From CAZCVI01 sp964502145 (lineage in GTDB: Bacteria > Acidobacteriota > Aminicenantia > UBA2199): a stretch of 64,000 bases of DNA. This document shows, in pieces, positions 52,400-62,155 of the stretch. The translations under genes were made by a program, and so were the position numbers. The notes beneath the pieces are model-generated. The model had not been told where the DNA came from. It did no database searches and saw only the letters and a program-made list of their open reading frames with translations. Position 1 is the stretch's first letter. The number at the start of each line of letters is the position of its first letter. The stretch lies in contig CAZCVI010000001.1 in NCBI GenBank assembly GCA_964502145.1, forward strand, positions 62,001 to 126,000, written 5' to 3'.

Positions 52400-53491
52400 T
52401 TATTCGCCGCTGATTAACTCGGCAATTGGACGCAGAATAGTGATGTTCTGGAAAATTATCTTGAGCGCGGAGGTGAGGGGAACAGCTAAGATCATCCCGA
52501 CAATACCCCAAATATATCCCCAAAAAATCAAACTGACAAGAATGATGATGGGGGAAAGATTGAGACTCTTACCTGTTAATTTGGGATCCAAAACATTGCC
52601 AATGATAAATTGCGTGGCCATCAACCCAAGGGTCATAAACAGCACACGAAAACAAAAACCATACTTTAATACTCCAAACAAGATGGGAAAAAAGGTGGCC
52701 ACAATCGAACCAATATTGGGGATATAATTAAATACGAAAATCAACAACGCTGAAAAAACAACAAAATCCATGCCAGTAGAGAATAAAATAATGGCACAGA
52801 CAATCGCGGTGGATAAACTGATGAATGTTTTGACTACCAGATAATGTTGCACCTGGTTTTCAATGGCATTGATGATGTATTCCATTTTTTGGGCATGGTT
52901 TATTTCAAACGCCTTGTTAAGCCGCCCAGTCAGGGCTTTTCGCCCGGCTAACATGAACATCAAATAAACCAATACCAATAAAAGATTGCCAATGAAGGCG
53001 GCAAAAGAACCAAAGGTGGTGGAAAGAAAACTGGTAATGGACGAGGTGTCCACGGCTTTGTTCCAATCGATTTTGGCGAGATAACTGTTCAAATCAGCCA
53101 CAGGTATCTTTAATTGCGTGAACAAATTTTGCACCATCTCACCTATCCGACCGGTGTAAGTAGGGAATTTCTCGATAAAACTGGAGGCACTGGAATAAAT
53201 CAGCAAACCAAAAAAATAAAAAAGAATAAAAATGAAAACCAATAAAACACCCAATACAAGGGAAATAGGAATTTTCTTGGCCACCAAGGTCTTTACTGCA
53301 CCATTGAAGAGAAAATAGAGTAACAAGGCCATAAACAAAGGAACAAAAATATTTTTCATCTGCTGCAAAATAAACATGGCAATTACCGTGGCCAGGAACC
53401 CGACAAAAATTTTGATCTGAAAAATGTCACTGGCTTTTTTGGCTTCAATAGTTGTATCTTCTATACCACCCGAATTATAACGATCTTTCAT
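52400..53491 (-). CDS. AI-2E family transporter
   Basis: 363 residues. Seven to eight membrane helices in the usual order: two near the start (LATVIAMFILQQM and VPLFMALLLYFLFNGAV), another at about 75-95, a soluble middle (FIEKFPTYTGRIGEMVQNLF..), then a block of helices in which LIFVFNYIPNIGSIVATFFP and a final LIFWGYIWGIVGMILAVPL match the family's conserved PG/P motifs. Members export autoinducer-2 or act as Na+/H+ antiporters; the substrate cannot be told. Short hydrophilic N-terminus. Confidence 0.92.
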   Translation of the reverse strand: MKDRYNSGGIEDTTIEAKKASDIFQIKIFVGFLATVIAMFILQQMKNIFVPLFMALLLYFLFNGAVKTLVAKKIPISLVLGVLLVFIFILFYFFGLLIYSSASSFIEKFPTYTGRIGEMVQNLFTQLKIPVADLNSYLAKIDWNKAVDTSSITSFLSTTFGSFAAFIGNLLLVLVYLMFMLAGRKALTGRLNKAFEINHAQKMEYIINAIENQVQHYLVVKTFISLSTAIVCAIILFSTGMDFVVFSALLIFVFNYIPNIGSIVATFFPILFGVLKYGFCFRVLFMTLGLMATQFIIGNVLDPKLTGKSLNLSPIIILVSLIFWGYIWGIVGMILAVPLTSALKIIFQNITILRPIAELISGE

Positions 53492-53581
53492 GTGATTGCT
53501 CCATTAATACTATGTTTTTTTGTCTGTATAGGTATACCCGTTTTTATTTTGGGGTCAACAGCTCGTTGAAGTACTGGCAAC

Positions 53582-54034
53582 TTAATTATAATTCTGGACA
53601 TCGCCCTCAACTTCAAAAATCTTTTTCTGCTTGAACAAAAGAAGATTGTTAATATGCCGGTAGGTAACACGGAAATGAACGGTAGAGTCTTTTTTATTAA
53701 TGGTCACGTCCATTTGCGGGCCCGGATAAACGGGTACGCCACTGGTTGCGGTACTCTTATCAACGGTGGTCTTCCCATCTGCGTCAGGAACTTCATCCCC
53801 ATATTCTGAAATACCGTTGCTGATCAAAACATTCCAGATCACGTTTTCACATGCCTCGACAGTTAATTCAGGTCCACGAATCTGTCCGATATCGTTGATT
53901 ATACTGGTTTTGATCTGACTTTTTGTCATATTGGCACTGATAATTTTTACCACCACAAAACCGATATAAAACACGACGACGATCATCAGTAATCCGACAA
54001 TGTTGATTTTCCCACTTTGTCTGTGTTGTGTCAT
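53582..54034 (-). CDS. Single-membrane-helix protein coupled to a Ser/Thr kinase
   Basis: 150 residues from the ATG at 54034, nine bases after GGAGG and overlapping the kinase stop (ATGA). One helix (about 13-34, IVGLLMIVVVFYIGFVVVKI) follows a short cytoplasmic N-terminus; the remainder is an outside domain with beta-like text (VPVYPGPQMDVTINKK, VHFRVTYRHINNLLLF). The shape recalls DUF4845-type or pilin-like proteins, but there is no prepilin cleavage motif that I trust. Its coupling to the kinase suggests a shared pathway or substrate relation. Confidence 0.75.
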   Translation of the reverse strand: MTQHRQSGKINIVGLLMIVVVFYIGFVVVKIISANMTKSQIKTSIINDIGQIRGPELTVEACENVIWNVLISNGISEYGDEVPDADGKTTVDKSTATSGVPVYPGPQMDVTINKKDSTVHFRVTYRHINNLLLFKQKKIFEVEGDVQNYN

Positions 54035-55551
54035 TTTTTTAACCTCCATAAGATTTTTTTGGCTTTGGCGCGAATGTTGGCATCGGCGTCAATAGTAGAG
54101 ATGTGCTCGATGTAACCGATTATTTTTTCATTGCCCTTTCCGACTGGATCATGGAGCAACGCCAATGCATCCAGCGCCATCTCGCGCGCCCAGAGATGAC
54201 GGTCTGTCAGGTACTGGGCAATCACATCAATGGATTTAAGGGAGTTCAATTTGCCCAGGGGGATAAGGGCAATATATGAGTTCTCATTGTGTGTCAACAA
54301 TAATTTAAACAATTTTTCCTCTGCCGCTAAACATCCGATTTCACCGCAAGCTGCTGCTGCGGCTTTATTATAATATGGATCACTTAATAATTCAATGAGC
54401 TGGGCACAACAATTTTTTGATTTTAATTTTCCGAGGGCTTCAATAATCGCTTCTTTAAAAAATCCCTCGGCGAATGGTAATAATTGCACCAAGATGTCCT
54501 GGTGTTGTTCTTGGATCTGATTGAGGAACAGGGGTTTTGCTGCCAGTTTTTCACCGATGGAACCATGGCGCATTTTTTCCATGGTGGCGGTTAACGCTGC
54601 GGGAAAGTCAGGGTCTGCTTGAACGGGCAAAGATGTAGAACGGGGAACGGGAACACGGGTATTCATGGCGAGACTATTGGGATGAAGACTGGTGGTTTCG
54701 ATAGCATCAAAGGTTTGGGTGTCTTCAACAACGGAAGGGGGAACGGGTTGGAAATGTTGGGGCAAGTTGGGAGTGTTAATAGGAAGTTCGAGAATATGAA
54801 AAAGTTCATCGGCGAGGTTGCGGGCATTTTTATAACGGTCTGCGGGCAGGGGTTGCAAACATTTCATGACAAGTGCATCCAATTGGGGGGGAATGGCGGA
54901 ACAATGACGACTGGGAGGCGGGAATGCACCCTGTGGTTTTAAACCGGTAATAGTTTTGTACAGGATCACTCCAATAGAATAAATATCGGCCCTGAAATCA
55001 ACATTGCGGGTGTTTTCTTTTTGTTCCGGTGCAATATAATCCATGGTTCCCATGACTTCATCGGTGCGGGTGAGACGGGATTCGGGACCCCACAGGGCGG
55101 TAGCGATTCCAAAATCACATAACTTGGGCTCCATCTTTTTGGTTAGCAGGATGTTGGAAGGTTTGATGTCACGGTGAACAATCCCGCTTTTATGGGCGTA
55201 ATCAAGCGCTAAAATCACTTTGTGCAACACGAGGAGTTTTTGTTTGAGGTTGATACCGGGTTGTTGCAGGAGCTCCCTGAAATTACCGCCATCAATGTAC
55301 TCGGTAACAATATAGAATAGTCCCTCGGCCTGGGAGAAATTACTTTCAAAGATGCGGATGATATTGGGGTGATTGAGTTGGGCAGTGATACGGGCTTCGC
55401 GGAAAAAACGCTTGATATATTCGGAGTCGGTAGAGGAATCACTCCTTAATATTTTAAGGGCGACCAATTGATTATCGGGAATTTGACGGGCCAAGTAAAC
55501 GGTGGACATGCCGCCTTTACCGATTTCCCGCAATGTTTTATAATTTCTCAT
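54031..55551 (-). CDS. Ser/Thr protein kinase with HEAT-like repeats
   Basis: 506 residues from the ATG at 55551 (a GTG at 55566 is the alternative). The kinase domain (about 1-260) is complete: glycine loop IGKGGMSTVYLAR, Lys in VALKIL, HRDIKPSNILL, DFGIA and YIAPEQ. A Pro/Thr-rich linker (about 265-320) carries possible autophosphorylation sites. The C-terminal ~180 residues are HEAT/PBS-like repeats (EAIIEALGKLKSKNCCAQLI, AAAACGEIGCLAAEEKLFKL) and there is no membrane helix. An FHA protein, a usual phospho-Thr reader, is encoded 90 bases upstream on the same strand. Confidence 0.92.
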   Translation of the reverse strand: MRNYKTLREIGKGGMSTVYLARQIPDNQLVALKILRSDSSTDSEYIKRFFREARITAQLNHPNIIRIFESNFSQAEGLFYIVTEYIDGGNFRELLQQPGINLKQKLLVLHKVILALDYAHKSGIVHRDIKPSNILLTKKMEPKLCDFGIATALWGPESRLTRTDEVMGTMDYIAPEQKENTRNVDFRADIYSIGVILYKTITGLKPQGAFPPPSRHCSAIPPQLDALVMKCLQPLPADRYKNARNLADELFHILELPINTPNLPQHFQPVPPSVVEDTQTFDAIETTSLHPNSLAMNTRVPVPRSTSLPVQADPDFPAALTATMEKMRHGSIGEKLAAKPLFLNQIQEQHQDILVQLLPFAEGFFKEAIIEALGKLKSKNCCAQLIELLSDPYYNKAAAAACGEIGCLAAEEKLFKLLLTHNENSYIALIPLGKLNSLKSIDVIAQYLTDRHLWAREMALDALALLHDPVGKGNEKIIGYIEHISTIDADANIRAKAKKILWRLKK

Positions 55552-55641
55552 GAAACTGTCTACCACTAAACTAGTTTAGCTGTCCTCTATCTTCAATCTG
55601 CCATATGGAATCGGCACGGGTGGAAGAGCGAATAGTATGGT

Positions 55642-56589
55642 TTATATTTTTGCTATTTTGACCTGGTTTTTCCCTGCGGCTTTGGCAGCATACATGGCTT
55701 TATCAGCGAGTTGTAGAAGGGTAGCGGATTTTTCTGGGGGTGTATCGGGACTGTAATCGGTAACACCTGCGCTGATGGTGGCTTTGATCGGATTATTTTC
55801 AAAGAGCACTGCCATTTCTTCAATCTGTTCCCGAATGCGATTGGCCAGAATAAATGCGCCTTGAATATCGGTTTCAGGCAGAATGATCAGAAATTCTTCA
55901 CCACCTAAACGACCACTAATATCCTGTTCGCGTAGGGCACTGTTGATAATAAAGGCGATTTTTTTTAAGTATTCATCACCGGCGGGATGACCATGGGTGT
56001 CATTGATCACTTTAAAATCGTCGATGTCCAAGACGACGATACTAAATATGCGATTGTTGCGCTTGGCGATTTTAAAATGGCTCTCCAACTCGTTCAGAAC
56101 ATACCTGCGATTATATAAACCGGTCAAAGCATCAGTGGCGGCAAAATTAAAGAGCTTGGAATGATACTCTTCTTCGACATCGTCATTGTAATTGAAGCGG
56201 AATATGGTGTCACCAACAGTAATCTTGTCCCCGGAACTTAATATACGTTGGCGGACGGGTTCACAGTTGATATAGGTGCCATTGGTAGAATCAAGATCGG
56301 TTATGACAAACTGGACCAATTCCATGGATTGGGCCATGGTGATCTCACAGTGGTATTTGCTAACTTTACGGTCGTCCAGAACAATAGTATTACTTTTGTC
56401 CCGCCCAATACGGATAACGTCACAGGAAAAAGCGAATATTTTACCGAAGTTTATATCATTGCCCTGGATGATGGTTAACAGGATGGTGCAACTGGACGCT
56501 TTTTTATTGGTATTGACCGGCACAACAACCTTGCTCTTCTCGGTCATTACGGTTATTTCTTCAGTGTCTTTGATATGTGGTTTGCTCAT
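55642..56589 (-). CDS. FHA-GGDEF protein
   Basis: 315 residues. The N-terminal FHA domain (about 45-130) shows IRIGRDKSNTIVLDDRKVSK, YHCEI and DLDSTNGTYINCE, a phospho-Thr binding module. The GGDEF domain (about 155-312) has FSIVVLDIDDFKVINDTHGH and the active site LGGEEFLIILPE, so it can make c-di-GMP. This pairs a phosphopeptide sensor with a cyclase, and the kinase gene just downstream is the natural source of the phosphate mark. It overlaps the preceding gene by four bases. Confidence 0.93.
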   Translation of the reverse strand: MSKPHIKDTEEITVMTEKSKVVVPVNTNKKASSCTILLTIIQGNDINFGKIFAFSCDVIRIGRDKSNTIVLDDRKVSKYHCEITMAQSMELVQFVITDLDSTNGTYINCEPVRQRILSSGDKITVGDTIFRFNYNDDVEEEYHSKLFNFAATDALTGLYNRRYVLNELESHFKIAKRNNRIFSIVVLDIDDFKVINDTHGHPAGDEYLKKIAFIINSALREQDISGRLGGEEFLIILPETDIQGAFILANRIREQIEEMAVLFENNPIKATISAGVTDYSPDTPPEKSATLLQLADKAMYAAKAAGKNQVKIAKI

Positions 56590-57437
56590 TTTTTCACCAT
56601 TACCAATGAAGGCTTTTTTACTGTGTGATCACCCGCTGGAGGAGTTAAGGTGAAGAGGGCGATATCTTTCAGATCGTTTTGGTCCATTGTGTAGGGAATT
56701 TTTAATTTGAGACGGTAAAGCAAGGAATTCCGGGTAGGATTGAGGGTGATTTTCTCGGTTTCAATGTACGGATAGGGGATACCGGTATAAACGCCGATCA
56801 TTGAAAGGTACTTGGGCTCTTGTCCGGTTTTTAAAACAGCGTTTCGCCAGAAAATCAGTTGCTCTTTTTCAGTTAAATAAGAGAGTTCCACGGGTTGTCG
56901 TTCCACGATTTGACGACGGAACAAAAATAGGTTCTCTTTCACCACGGTGTTTATGGTCACGGGGATATTCTTGGTATTGGTGGTGATGGTATTGACATTT
57001 AGGGAATGGATGGGGGCGGAGTAAAAAAGTTTTTCATTGACATTGAATTTTTTGAAGAAATCATGGACGATACAAGTGGAATTTATGGTTATTTGATCAT
57101 CGTAACTGTGAATCGTAGGATTAACTATTCCGGCTACATCAAGGTCCGCGATCTGGGGGTGCAAGTTTTCCATGGCAGCGTCCAAAATAGGAGGATGATT
57201 GAATTGTTCGAGGATTTCATGGGTAGTGGTCTGGATAACGAAAGGCAGACCGGTAATAGTGGGAGAAATATGCCAATCAATCTGGTTGACTGTGGTAGAA
57301 AAGGAAAAATCCCATTCTAATACGGCACCAACTTGTTTGCCGATATCCAAATCCAATTGACGGACGGGTGTCTCGTTAACCATTCGCTCGACAAGGGCGA
57401 AAAGCTTCTGGGTTAGTTTTAGCTCTTGGTTTGACAT
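56586..57437 (-). CDS. Protein of unknown function in the sucCD-FHA operon
   Basis: 283 residues, soluble, no signal peptide. The text is beta-rich with many Thr, Ile and Asn (INQVDWHISPTITGLP-like stretches; VNTITTNTKNIPVTINTVVK). I know no family. It overlaps the next gene by four bases and the previous one by 19, so the four genes sucD to FHA-GGDEF are probably translated together. A link to signalling is inferred only from position. Confidence 0.7.
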   Translation of the reverse strand: MSNQELKLTQKLFALVERMVNETPVRQLDLDIGKQVGAVLEWDFSFSTTVNQIDWHISPTITGLPFVIQTTTHEILEQFNHPPILDAAMENLHPQIADLDVAGIVNPTIHSYDDQITINSTCIVHDFFKKFNVNEKLFYSAPIHSLNVNTITTNTKNIPVTINTVVKENLFLFRRQIVERQPVELSYLTEKEQLIFWRNAVLKTGQEPKYLSMIGVYTGIPYPYIETEKITLNPTRNSLLYRLKLKIPYTMDQNDLKDIALFTLTPPAGDHTVKKPSLVMVKK

Positions 57438-57958
57438 AACGCCTTCAATGCGGTTTCTATTCGAGAAAAAGGTTCGTATATGTCGATTTTATCTACAAAG
57501 GAACGGAGAATATTCAAAACCTTTTCCTGAACATCGGGCTCTGGGGAGAAGAAGGTTAGTTTCAACGGGTTTTTACTGGTAATAGGTTGGATGATGATCT
57601 CCTTTTCTTTAACGCGTTGAAATTCTCCTGCCTGGCTAAGCCCGGGCAGGGTGGTGGTTTGTAAGGCTACCATGGGCACATGATTGACAATATCCTCGCC
57701 GAGCAAATCCAATTCAGTGACAAAAAAAACAGCGGGAATATTTTTAATCTCTTTGAACAGGTTTTTTTTGATCACTTCTTCACCGATGTATTTTTCCAAT
57801 ACTTTTCCGAAGATGATTTTATGGATGCGGGTGGGGCGGATCGGTTCGGTATATTTGAATTCGAGGGGAATAGAGAAGTGGTCGGTAATCATGATACCGC
57901 CGATGTATTGTTCCTCGTTTTTTTGACTGGCAAAGTATCCGATTTTTATTTTTTCCAT
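57419..57958 (-). CDS. Protein of unknown function overlapping sucD
   Basis: 179 residues, soluble. It begins EKIKIGYFASQKNEEQYIGG and MITDHFSIPLEFKYTEPIRP and ends in a helical region (VLNILRSFVDKIDIYEPFSR). I do not recognise it. It overlaps sucD by 13 bases and the next gene by 19. The same strand and overlaps point to one operon. Confidence 0.7.
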   Translation of the reverse strand: MEKIKIGYFASQKNEEQYIGGIMITDHFSIPLEFKYTEPIRPTRIHKIIFGKVLEKYIGEEVIKKNLFKEIKNIPAVFFVTELDLLGEDIVNHVPMVALQTTTLPGLSQAGEFQRVKEKEIIIQPITSKNPLKLTFFSPEPDVQEKVLNILRSFVDKIDIYEPFSRIETALKALCQTKS

Positions 57959-58839
57959 GCCGATTCCTTCTCTTGAAGTGCTTTTTGAACGGTGATACCA
58001 ATATCGGAAGGGTTTTCCACGACGTGAATGCCGTTTTCTTGCAAGACTTTCATTTTTTCAGCGGCAGTGCCTTTACCGCCGGAGATAATAGCGCCAGCGT
58101 GACCCATGCGACGTCCAGGAGGTGCGGTCTGACCTGAAATAAAAGAAATGACTGGTTTATTAAAATAATGGCTGATATACGCGGCAGCTTCTTCTTCCAT
58201 GGAACCGCCAATTTCACCGATGAGAACAACGGCCTCGGTTTCCGGGTCATCTTTGAAGAGTTTTAAGATATCTATGTAATTGGTGCCAATAATAGGGTCG
58301 CCACCAATGCCGATGGCAGTGGATTGTCCCATACCGAGGTTGGTAATCTGGTTGACAGCTTCATAAGTGAGTGTGCCAGAACGGGAGATGATACCAATCT
58401 TTCCTTTTTTATGGATCCGGGCGGGCATGATACCGACTTTGGCTTGACCGGGAGAAATAACACCGGGGCAATTGGGACCGATAAGACGGGAACTGGTGGT
58501 CTGAAGAAAATTCCATGCTTTGACCATTTCCAATGTAGGTATGCCCTCGGTAATACAAATAATCAATGGAATTCCTGCATCGGCAGCTTCCATGATGGCA
58601 TCGGCGCCAAAAGCAGGGGGCACAAAAATAACGGACACATTGGGATTAAGGGTTTTTACGGCTTGGGCAACGGTATTAAACACGGGTTTATCAAGATGCA
58701 TTTGTCCGCCGCGACCGGGAGTCACTCCGCCCAGAACATTGCTGCCGTATTCGAGCATTTGAGTGGCATGAAAGGTGCCTTCCTTACCGGTAAAACCCTG
58801 TACGATAATACGTGACTGCTGATTGACAAGTATGGACAT
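57946..58839 (-). CDS. sucD: Succinyl-CoA ligase, alpha subunit
   Basis: 297 residues, normal length. It binds CoA and carries the phospho-His: GFTGKEGTFHATQMLEYG near the start, GPNCPGVISPGQAKVGIMP in the middle and RMGHAGAIISGG with the active His near 245. With SucC it makes ATP or GTP from succinyl-CoA in the citric acid cycle. It follows sucC by 45 bases. Confidence 0.97.
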   Translation of the reverse strand: MSILVNQQSRIIVQGFTGKEGTFHATQMLEYGSNVLGGVTPGRGGQMHLDKPVFNTVAQAVKTLNPNVSVIFVPPAFGADAIMEAADAGIPLIICITEGIPTLEMVKAWNFLQTTSSRLIGPNCPGVISPGQAKVGIMPARIHKKGKIGIISRSGTLTYEAVNQITNLGMGQSTAIGIGGDPIIGTNYIDILKLFKDDPETEAVVLIGEIGGSMEEEAAAYISHYFNKPVISFISGQTAPPGRRMGHAGAIISGGKGTAAEKMKVLQENGIHVVENPSDIGITVQKALQEKESAWKK

Positions 58840-58884
58840 GTTAAACTCCTATTACTATTACTAAAAGACCATTTCCTGAACCGG

Positions 58885-60048
58885 TTATACTTTCCGGGCC
58901 AGTTCCACTACTTTTTTCGCGGCGCTGGGCAGATCGGTTTCAGCGACAAAATTCATACCGGACTGATTGATAATGCGTCGGCCCTCTTCCTCGTTGGTAC
59001 CAACAAGACGGATCACGATAGGCACATTGACTGAAATACCGCTGATGGCATTCACAATGCCTTTGGCGACAAGATCGGTACGCACAATACCACCGAATAT
59101 ATTAACAAATACAGCTTTGGTGTGGGGATCGGATAGTAAAATATTAAATGCTTCTTTAACTCGTTCCTCGGAAGTGCCACCACCGACATCGAGAAAGTTG
59201 GCGGGTTCACCACCGTAATATTTAATAATATCCATGGTGGCCATAGCGAGACCGGCACCATTGACCATGCAGCCAATATTACCGTCCAATTTGATATAAT
59301 TCAAATCGTATTTGGACGCTTCTACTTCGAGCGGGTCTTCTTCATAGATATCACGCATGGCAGCAATTTCGGGGTGCCTGTATAAGGCGTTATCATCAAA
59401 ATTAATCTTGCCATCCAAGGCAATGACGTCATCGTTACCAGTAATAATCAACGGGTTGATCTCCACGAGACTGGCATCTTTTTCAAGGAATAAACGATAC
59501 AGGTTACGCACTAATTTGGCAAAGTGCTGGTGCTGGGTTTTATTGAGATTCAAACCAAAAGCGAGGTTGCGGATATGGTAATCGTTTAATCCGGCAGTGG
59601 GGTGAACGTGAACTTTAAAGATAAGGTGGGGATTGTGTGCGGCGACTTCCTCGATTTCCATGCCACCCTCGGTCGACGCCATAATCACGGGCATGGCTTT
59701 CTCGCGGTCCACGATAATGGCCAGATAGAGTTCTTTATTGATATCCACGCCTTTTTCTACCAGCACCTTGCGCACTAATTTTCCTTCCGGTCCCGTTTGA
59801 TGACTGATTAATGTCATGCCCGCGATGGCTGCGGCGTAAGTTTTGGCTTCCGCACTGGTTTTGGCTAGTTTCACACCGCCTGCTTTGCCTCTACCACCAG
59901 CATGCACTTGGGCTTTGATCACGCAGGGATAACCTAACTTCTCGGCAATAGCAAAAGCGTGGTCACACGTGTCGGCCACGGAACCATCGGGCACGGGTAC
60001 GTCGTATTGTTTAAATAATTGTTTGGCTTGATATTCGTGTATTTTCAT
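58885..60048 (-). CDS. sucC: Succinyl-CoA ligase, beta subunit
   Basis: 387 residues from the ATG at 60048, preceded by GAGGAATTAAG; longer in-frame starts have no support. It opens MKIHEYQAKQLFKQYDVPVP, has the ATP-grasp Lys/Gly text VIKAQVHAGGRGKAGGVKLA, the metal-binding LVEINPLIITGN and the C-terminal FVNIFGGIVRTDLVAKGIV. It is the first of the sucCD pair, with the beta-propeller gene 16 bases upstream. Confidence 0.97.
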   Translation of the reverse strand: MKIHEYQAKQLFKQYDVPVPDGSVADTCDHAFAIAEKLGYPCVIKAQVHAGGRGKAGGVKLAKTSAEAKTYAAAIAGMTLISHQTGPEGKLVRKVLVEKGVDINKELYLAIIVDREKAMPVIMASTEGGMEIEEVAAHNPHLIFKVHVHPTAGLNDYHIRNLAFGLNLNKTQHQHFAKLVRNLYRLFLEKDASLVEINPLIITGNDDVIALDGKINFDDNALYRHPEIAAMRDIYEEDPLEVEASKYDLNYIKLDGNIGCMVNGAGLAMATMDIIKYYGGEPANFLDVGGGTSEERVKEAFNILLSDPHTKAVFVNIFGGIVRTDLVAKGIVNAISGISVNVPIVIRLVGTNEEEGRRIINQSGMNFVAETDLPSAAKKVVELARKV

Positions 60049-60064
60049 CTTAATTCCTCTGCAC

Positions 60065-62155
60065 TTATATTTCTTCTTGAAAGACTTTTGCATTCCCGAA
60101 TTCATCGGAAACCTTTAATAAAATAATGGCTTTGGAAGAGGTATTCAAGGTAAAATCGAAAGTCTCGGCTTTGGAATCATTGAGTTTATCAGTGGGAAAA
60201 ACAGGGAACCACAGGATGCCGTCAAAAGAATACAATACTTTAGCGACAATGGAAGTGAGATCGGTCACGGTAAAAGTGATTCGTTTATTGGCTACGGAGA
60301 AACCAGAAATCACGGGGGCGGTGGAATCAATGAGAAAAGGCGAGGATTCTAAAACGTGGCTTTGAGCCATAGCCGGGGGATTAGACAGGGTATCGTCAGC
60401 AGTGATACGCAATTGGTATTTGCCATCCTGGTAAAGCTGTGGGTTCAATTCCCAGGAAGTCTGCTGGAGATCATTTTTAATAGTGATCCAATTGGTGCTG
60501 CCATATCGTTTAATGGCAAGATTGTATTTTAAGGTATCTTTATTTAAATCTTCCACTTCCCAGGTGACCAGTAGCCGGTTCGGGATAGTAGTGGAAGCTG
60601 TACTGGTTGTTTTAGGTGTGTCTTCTTGTAATTTGACAGGTTGTTCTGAGAGTTTGGTCACAGTGATCTTTTTTAAACGGGGAGAAAGATTGGCTTGGAT
60701 GTAGAAGACTTTAAAACTTTCGAGAAAAGGGGTCTGCCCGGAAGGTCCGGCATTTAAAGAGGCTTTGACCTGGAAGTAACGGCAATTGGAAACATTAACA
60801 GCGGAGTTCTCGCTGTCTGTGAAAGAAGCGGACCATTGCGACCACGTGTTGTCCGGCACACTGGAGTTACCAGTACGGACAAACAATTGGACAGTGGATT
60901 GGGATGTGTTTTGTGCTTCCCAATAAATCCGGCCCAATTGGGATTGGATTTGCAAATCATAGATTTCGGAAAAGTAAGTGCCGCTACTGTTGAGATTATT
61001 TGAAATATGAGTCAAGGAGGCGGTATTGTTACTGGCGAGAGTGAATCCCTCGGCAGTACTGGAAATTCTAAATATCTGGGCGGAATCGCTCTCGTACACC
61101 ATGGCGTAACTGCCATCTTTATACAACCGGTAAAGACGACCGCGATCACCGGTGCCAATCAAAACGCTGTCGCTTTTAACATCATAAGCCAACGCATAGA
61201 TATATTCAGTTCTGGAACCCCAGACTTTTTCCACTACGCCATTGGTATTCATACGATATAATGCGCTTTTATCCGGGGTGACAGGCATATCGGATTCGTG
61301 TTTGGCCTTTTTGGCTAGCGCATCCATATCTACGTCTCTGGGCATAATAGGGGAGGCAATACCCTTGGTAGCGGAAAAAAAGATGTTGCCTTCTTTATCC
61401 TCGCAAATACCGCGAATTTCTTCAAAGGGAGAATCAAACAGGACTTTGGCTTTGCGGTTGTCAATGCGATAGATAACGCCGCGATCACCGGAACCTGCCA
61501 GGATAGAATTATTGCTGGTAATATAAACGCTAATGATATGTGTATCTTCAGCAGCAAAAATTTGCACGCCTTCACCTGACGGGTCAACGCGATACACACC
61601 GCCATTCAAACCCACGGCGCAGATCAAGTTGCCCGCTTGGTCTGCTTTCATATCCCAGATGAATTTTTCTCCCGGGTTATAGAATTCAGTTGCTGTTTTG
61701 TCTTTATTGTTTTTGGCGATTTTATAGATTTTCCCGTCCGGGGAAGTGGCTACAAACACATCGCCGTTGTCTTTTACAACTACCGCGTACACATCCAGTT
61801 CCTCGTCTGCTGTGAAGATGTTTTCAATATTTCCCGCGTTCTCTTCTGCTGTGGGGGGTGTTGTCCCCGTCGTTTTGATTCTGAAGACCAAGGCTTTGTG
61901 TCCTGTTCCTACATAGATATCCCCGTTGGCAGCGGTATCAATGGCAAGGTGGTATTCGCCGACCGGTCCGCTGAGCAATTTGATCTGCGGCCCAATAAAA
62001 AGACGCCCCTTGCTATCCAAACTCGTGCCCTTGAATTCTCCTTTTTGAAAATCCTCAAAAAGGCGTACTTCTATCTTTTTTACTTCCACCCCATAGATGA
62101 ATTGGGGCACCAGTAACGCGGCAAGAATAATTGCTGAAACGATTTTATTGAACAT
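60065..62155 (-). CDS. Exported beta-propeller protein
   Basis: 696 residues. Signal peptide about 1-22 (IVSAIILAALLVPQFIYGVE). Residues about 60-400 form repeated blades of the type GDIYVGTGHKALVFRI, GDVFVATSPDGKIYKI, NSILAGSGDRGVIYRID and SVLIGTGDRGRLYRLYKDG, a six- or seven-blade propeller. The C-terminal part is beta-sandwich-like (WEVEDLNKDTLKYNLAIKR, then LFRIDST-like Ig/fibronectin text ending FTVTDLTSIVAKVLYSFDGI). Probably periplasmic or surface. It overlaps the S55 protease gene by 11 bases, so the two are likely cotranscribed. Confidence 0.85.
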   Translation of the reverse strand: MFNKIVSAIILAALLVPQFIYGVEVKKIEVRLFEDFQKGEFKGTSLDSKGRLFIGPQIKLLSGPVGEYHLAIDTAANGDIYVGTGHKALVFRIKTTGTTPPTAEENAGNIENIFTADEELDVYAVVVKDNGDVFVATSPDGKIYKIAKNNKDKTATEFYNPGEKFIWDMKADQAGNLICAVGLNGGVYRVDPSGEGVQIFAAEDTHIISVYITSNNSILAGSGDRGVIYRIDNRKAKVLFDSPFEEIRGICEDKEGNIFFSATKGIASPIMPRDVDMDALAKKAKHESDMPVTPDKSALYRMNTNGVVEKVWGSRTEYIYALAYDVKSDSVLIGTGDRGRLYRLYKDGSYAMVYESDSAQIFRISSTAEGFTLASNNTASLTHISNNLNSSGTYFSEIYDLQIQSQLGRIYWEAQNTSQSTVQLFVRTGNSSVPDNTWSQWSASFTDSENSAVNVSNCRYFQVKASLNAGPSGQTPFLESFKVFYIQANLSPRLKKITVTKLSEQPVKLQEDTPKTTSTASTTIPNRLLVTWEVEDLNKDTLKYNLAIKRYGSTNWITIKNDLQQTSWELNPQLYQDGKYQLRITADDTLSNPPAMAQSHVLESSPFLIDSTAPVISGFSVANKRITFTVTDLTSIVAKVLYSFDGILWFPVFPTDKLNDSKAETFDFTLNTSSKAIILLKVSDEFGNAKVFQEEI

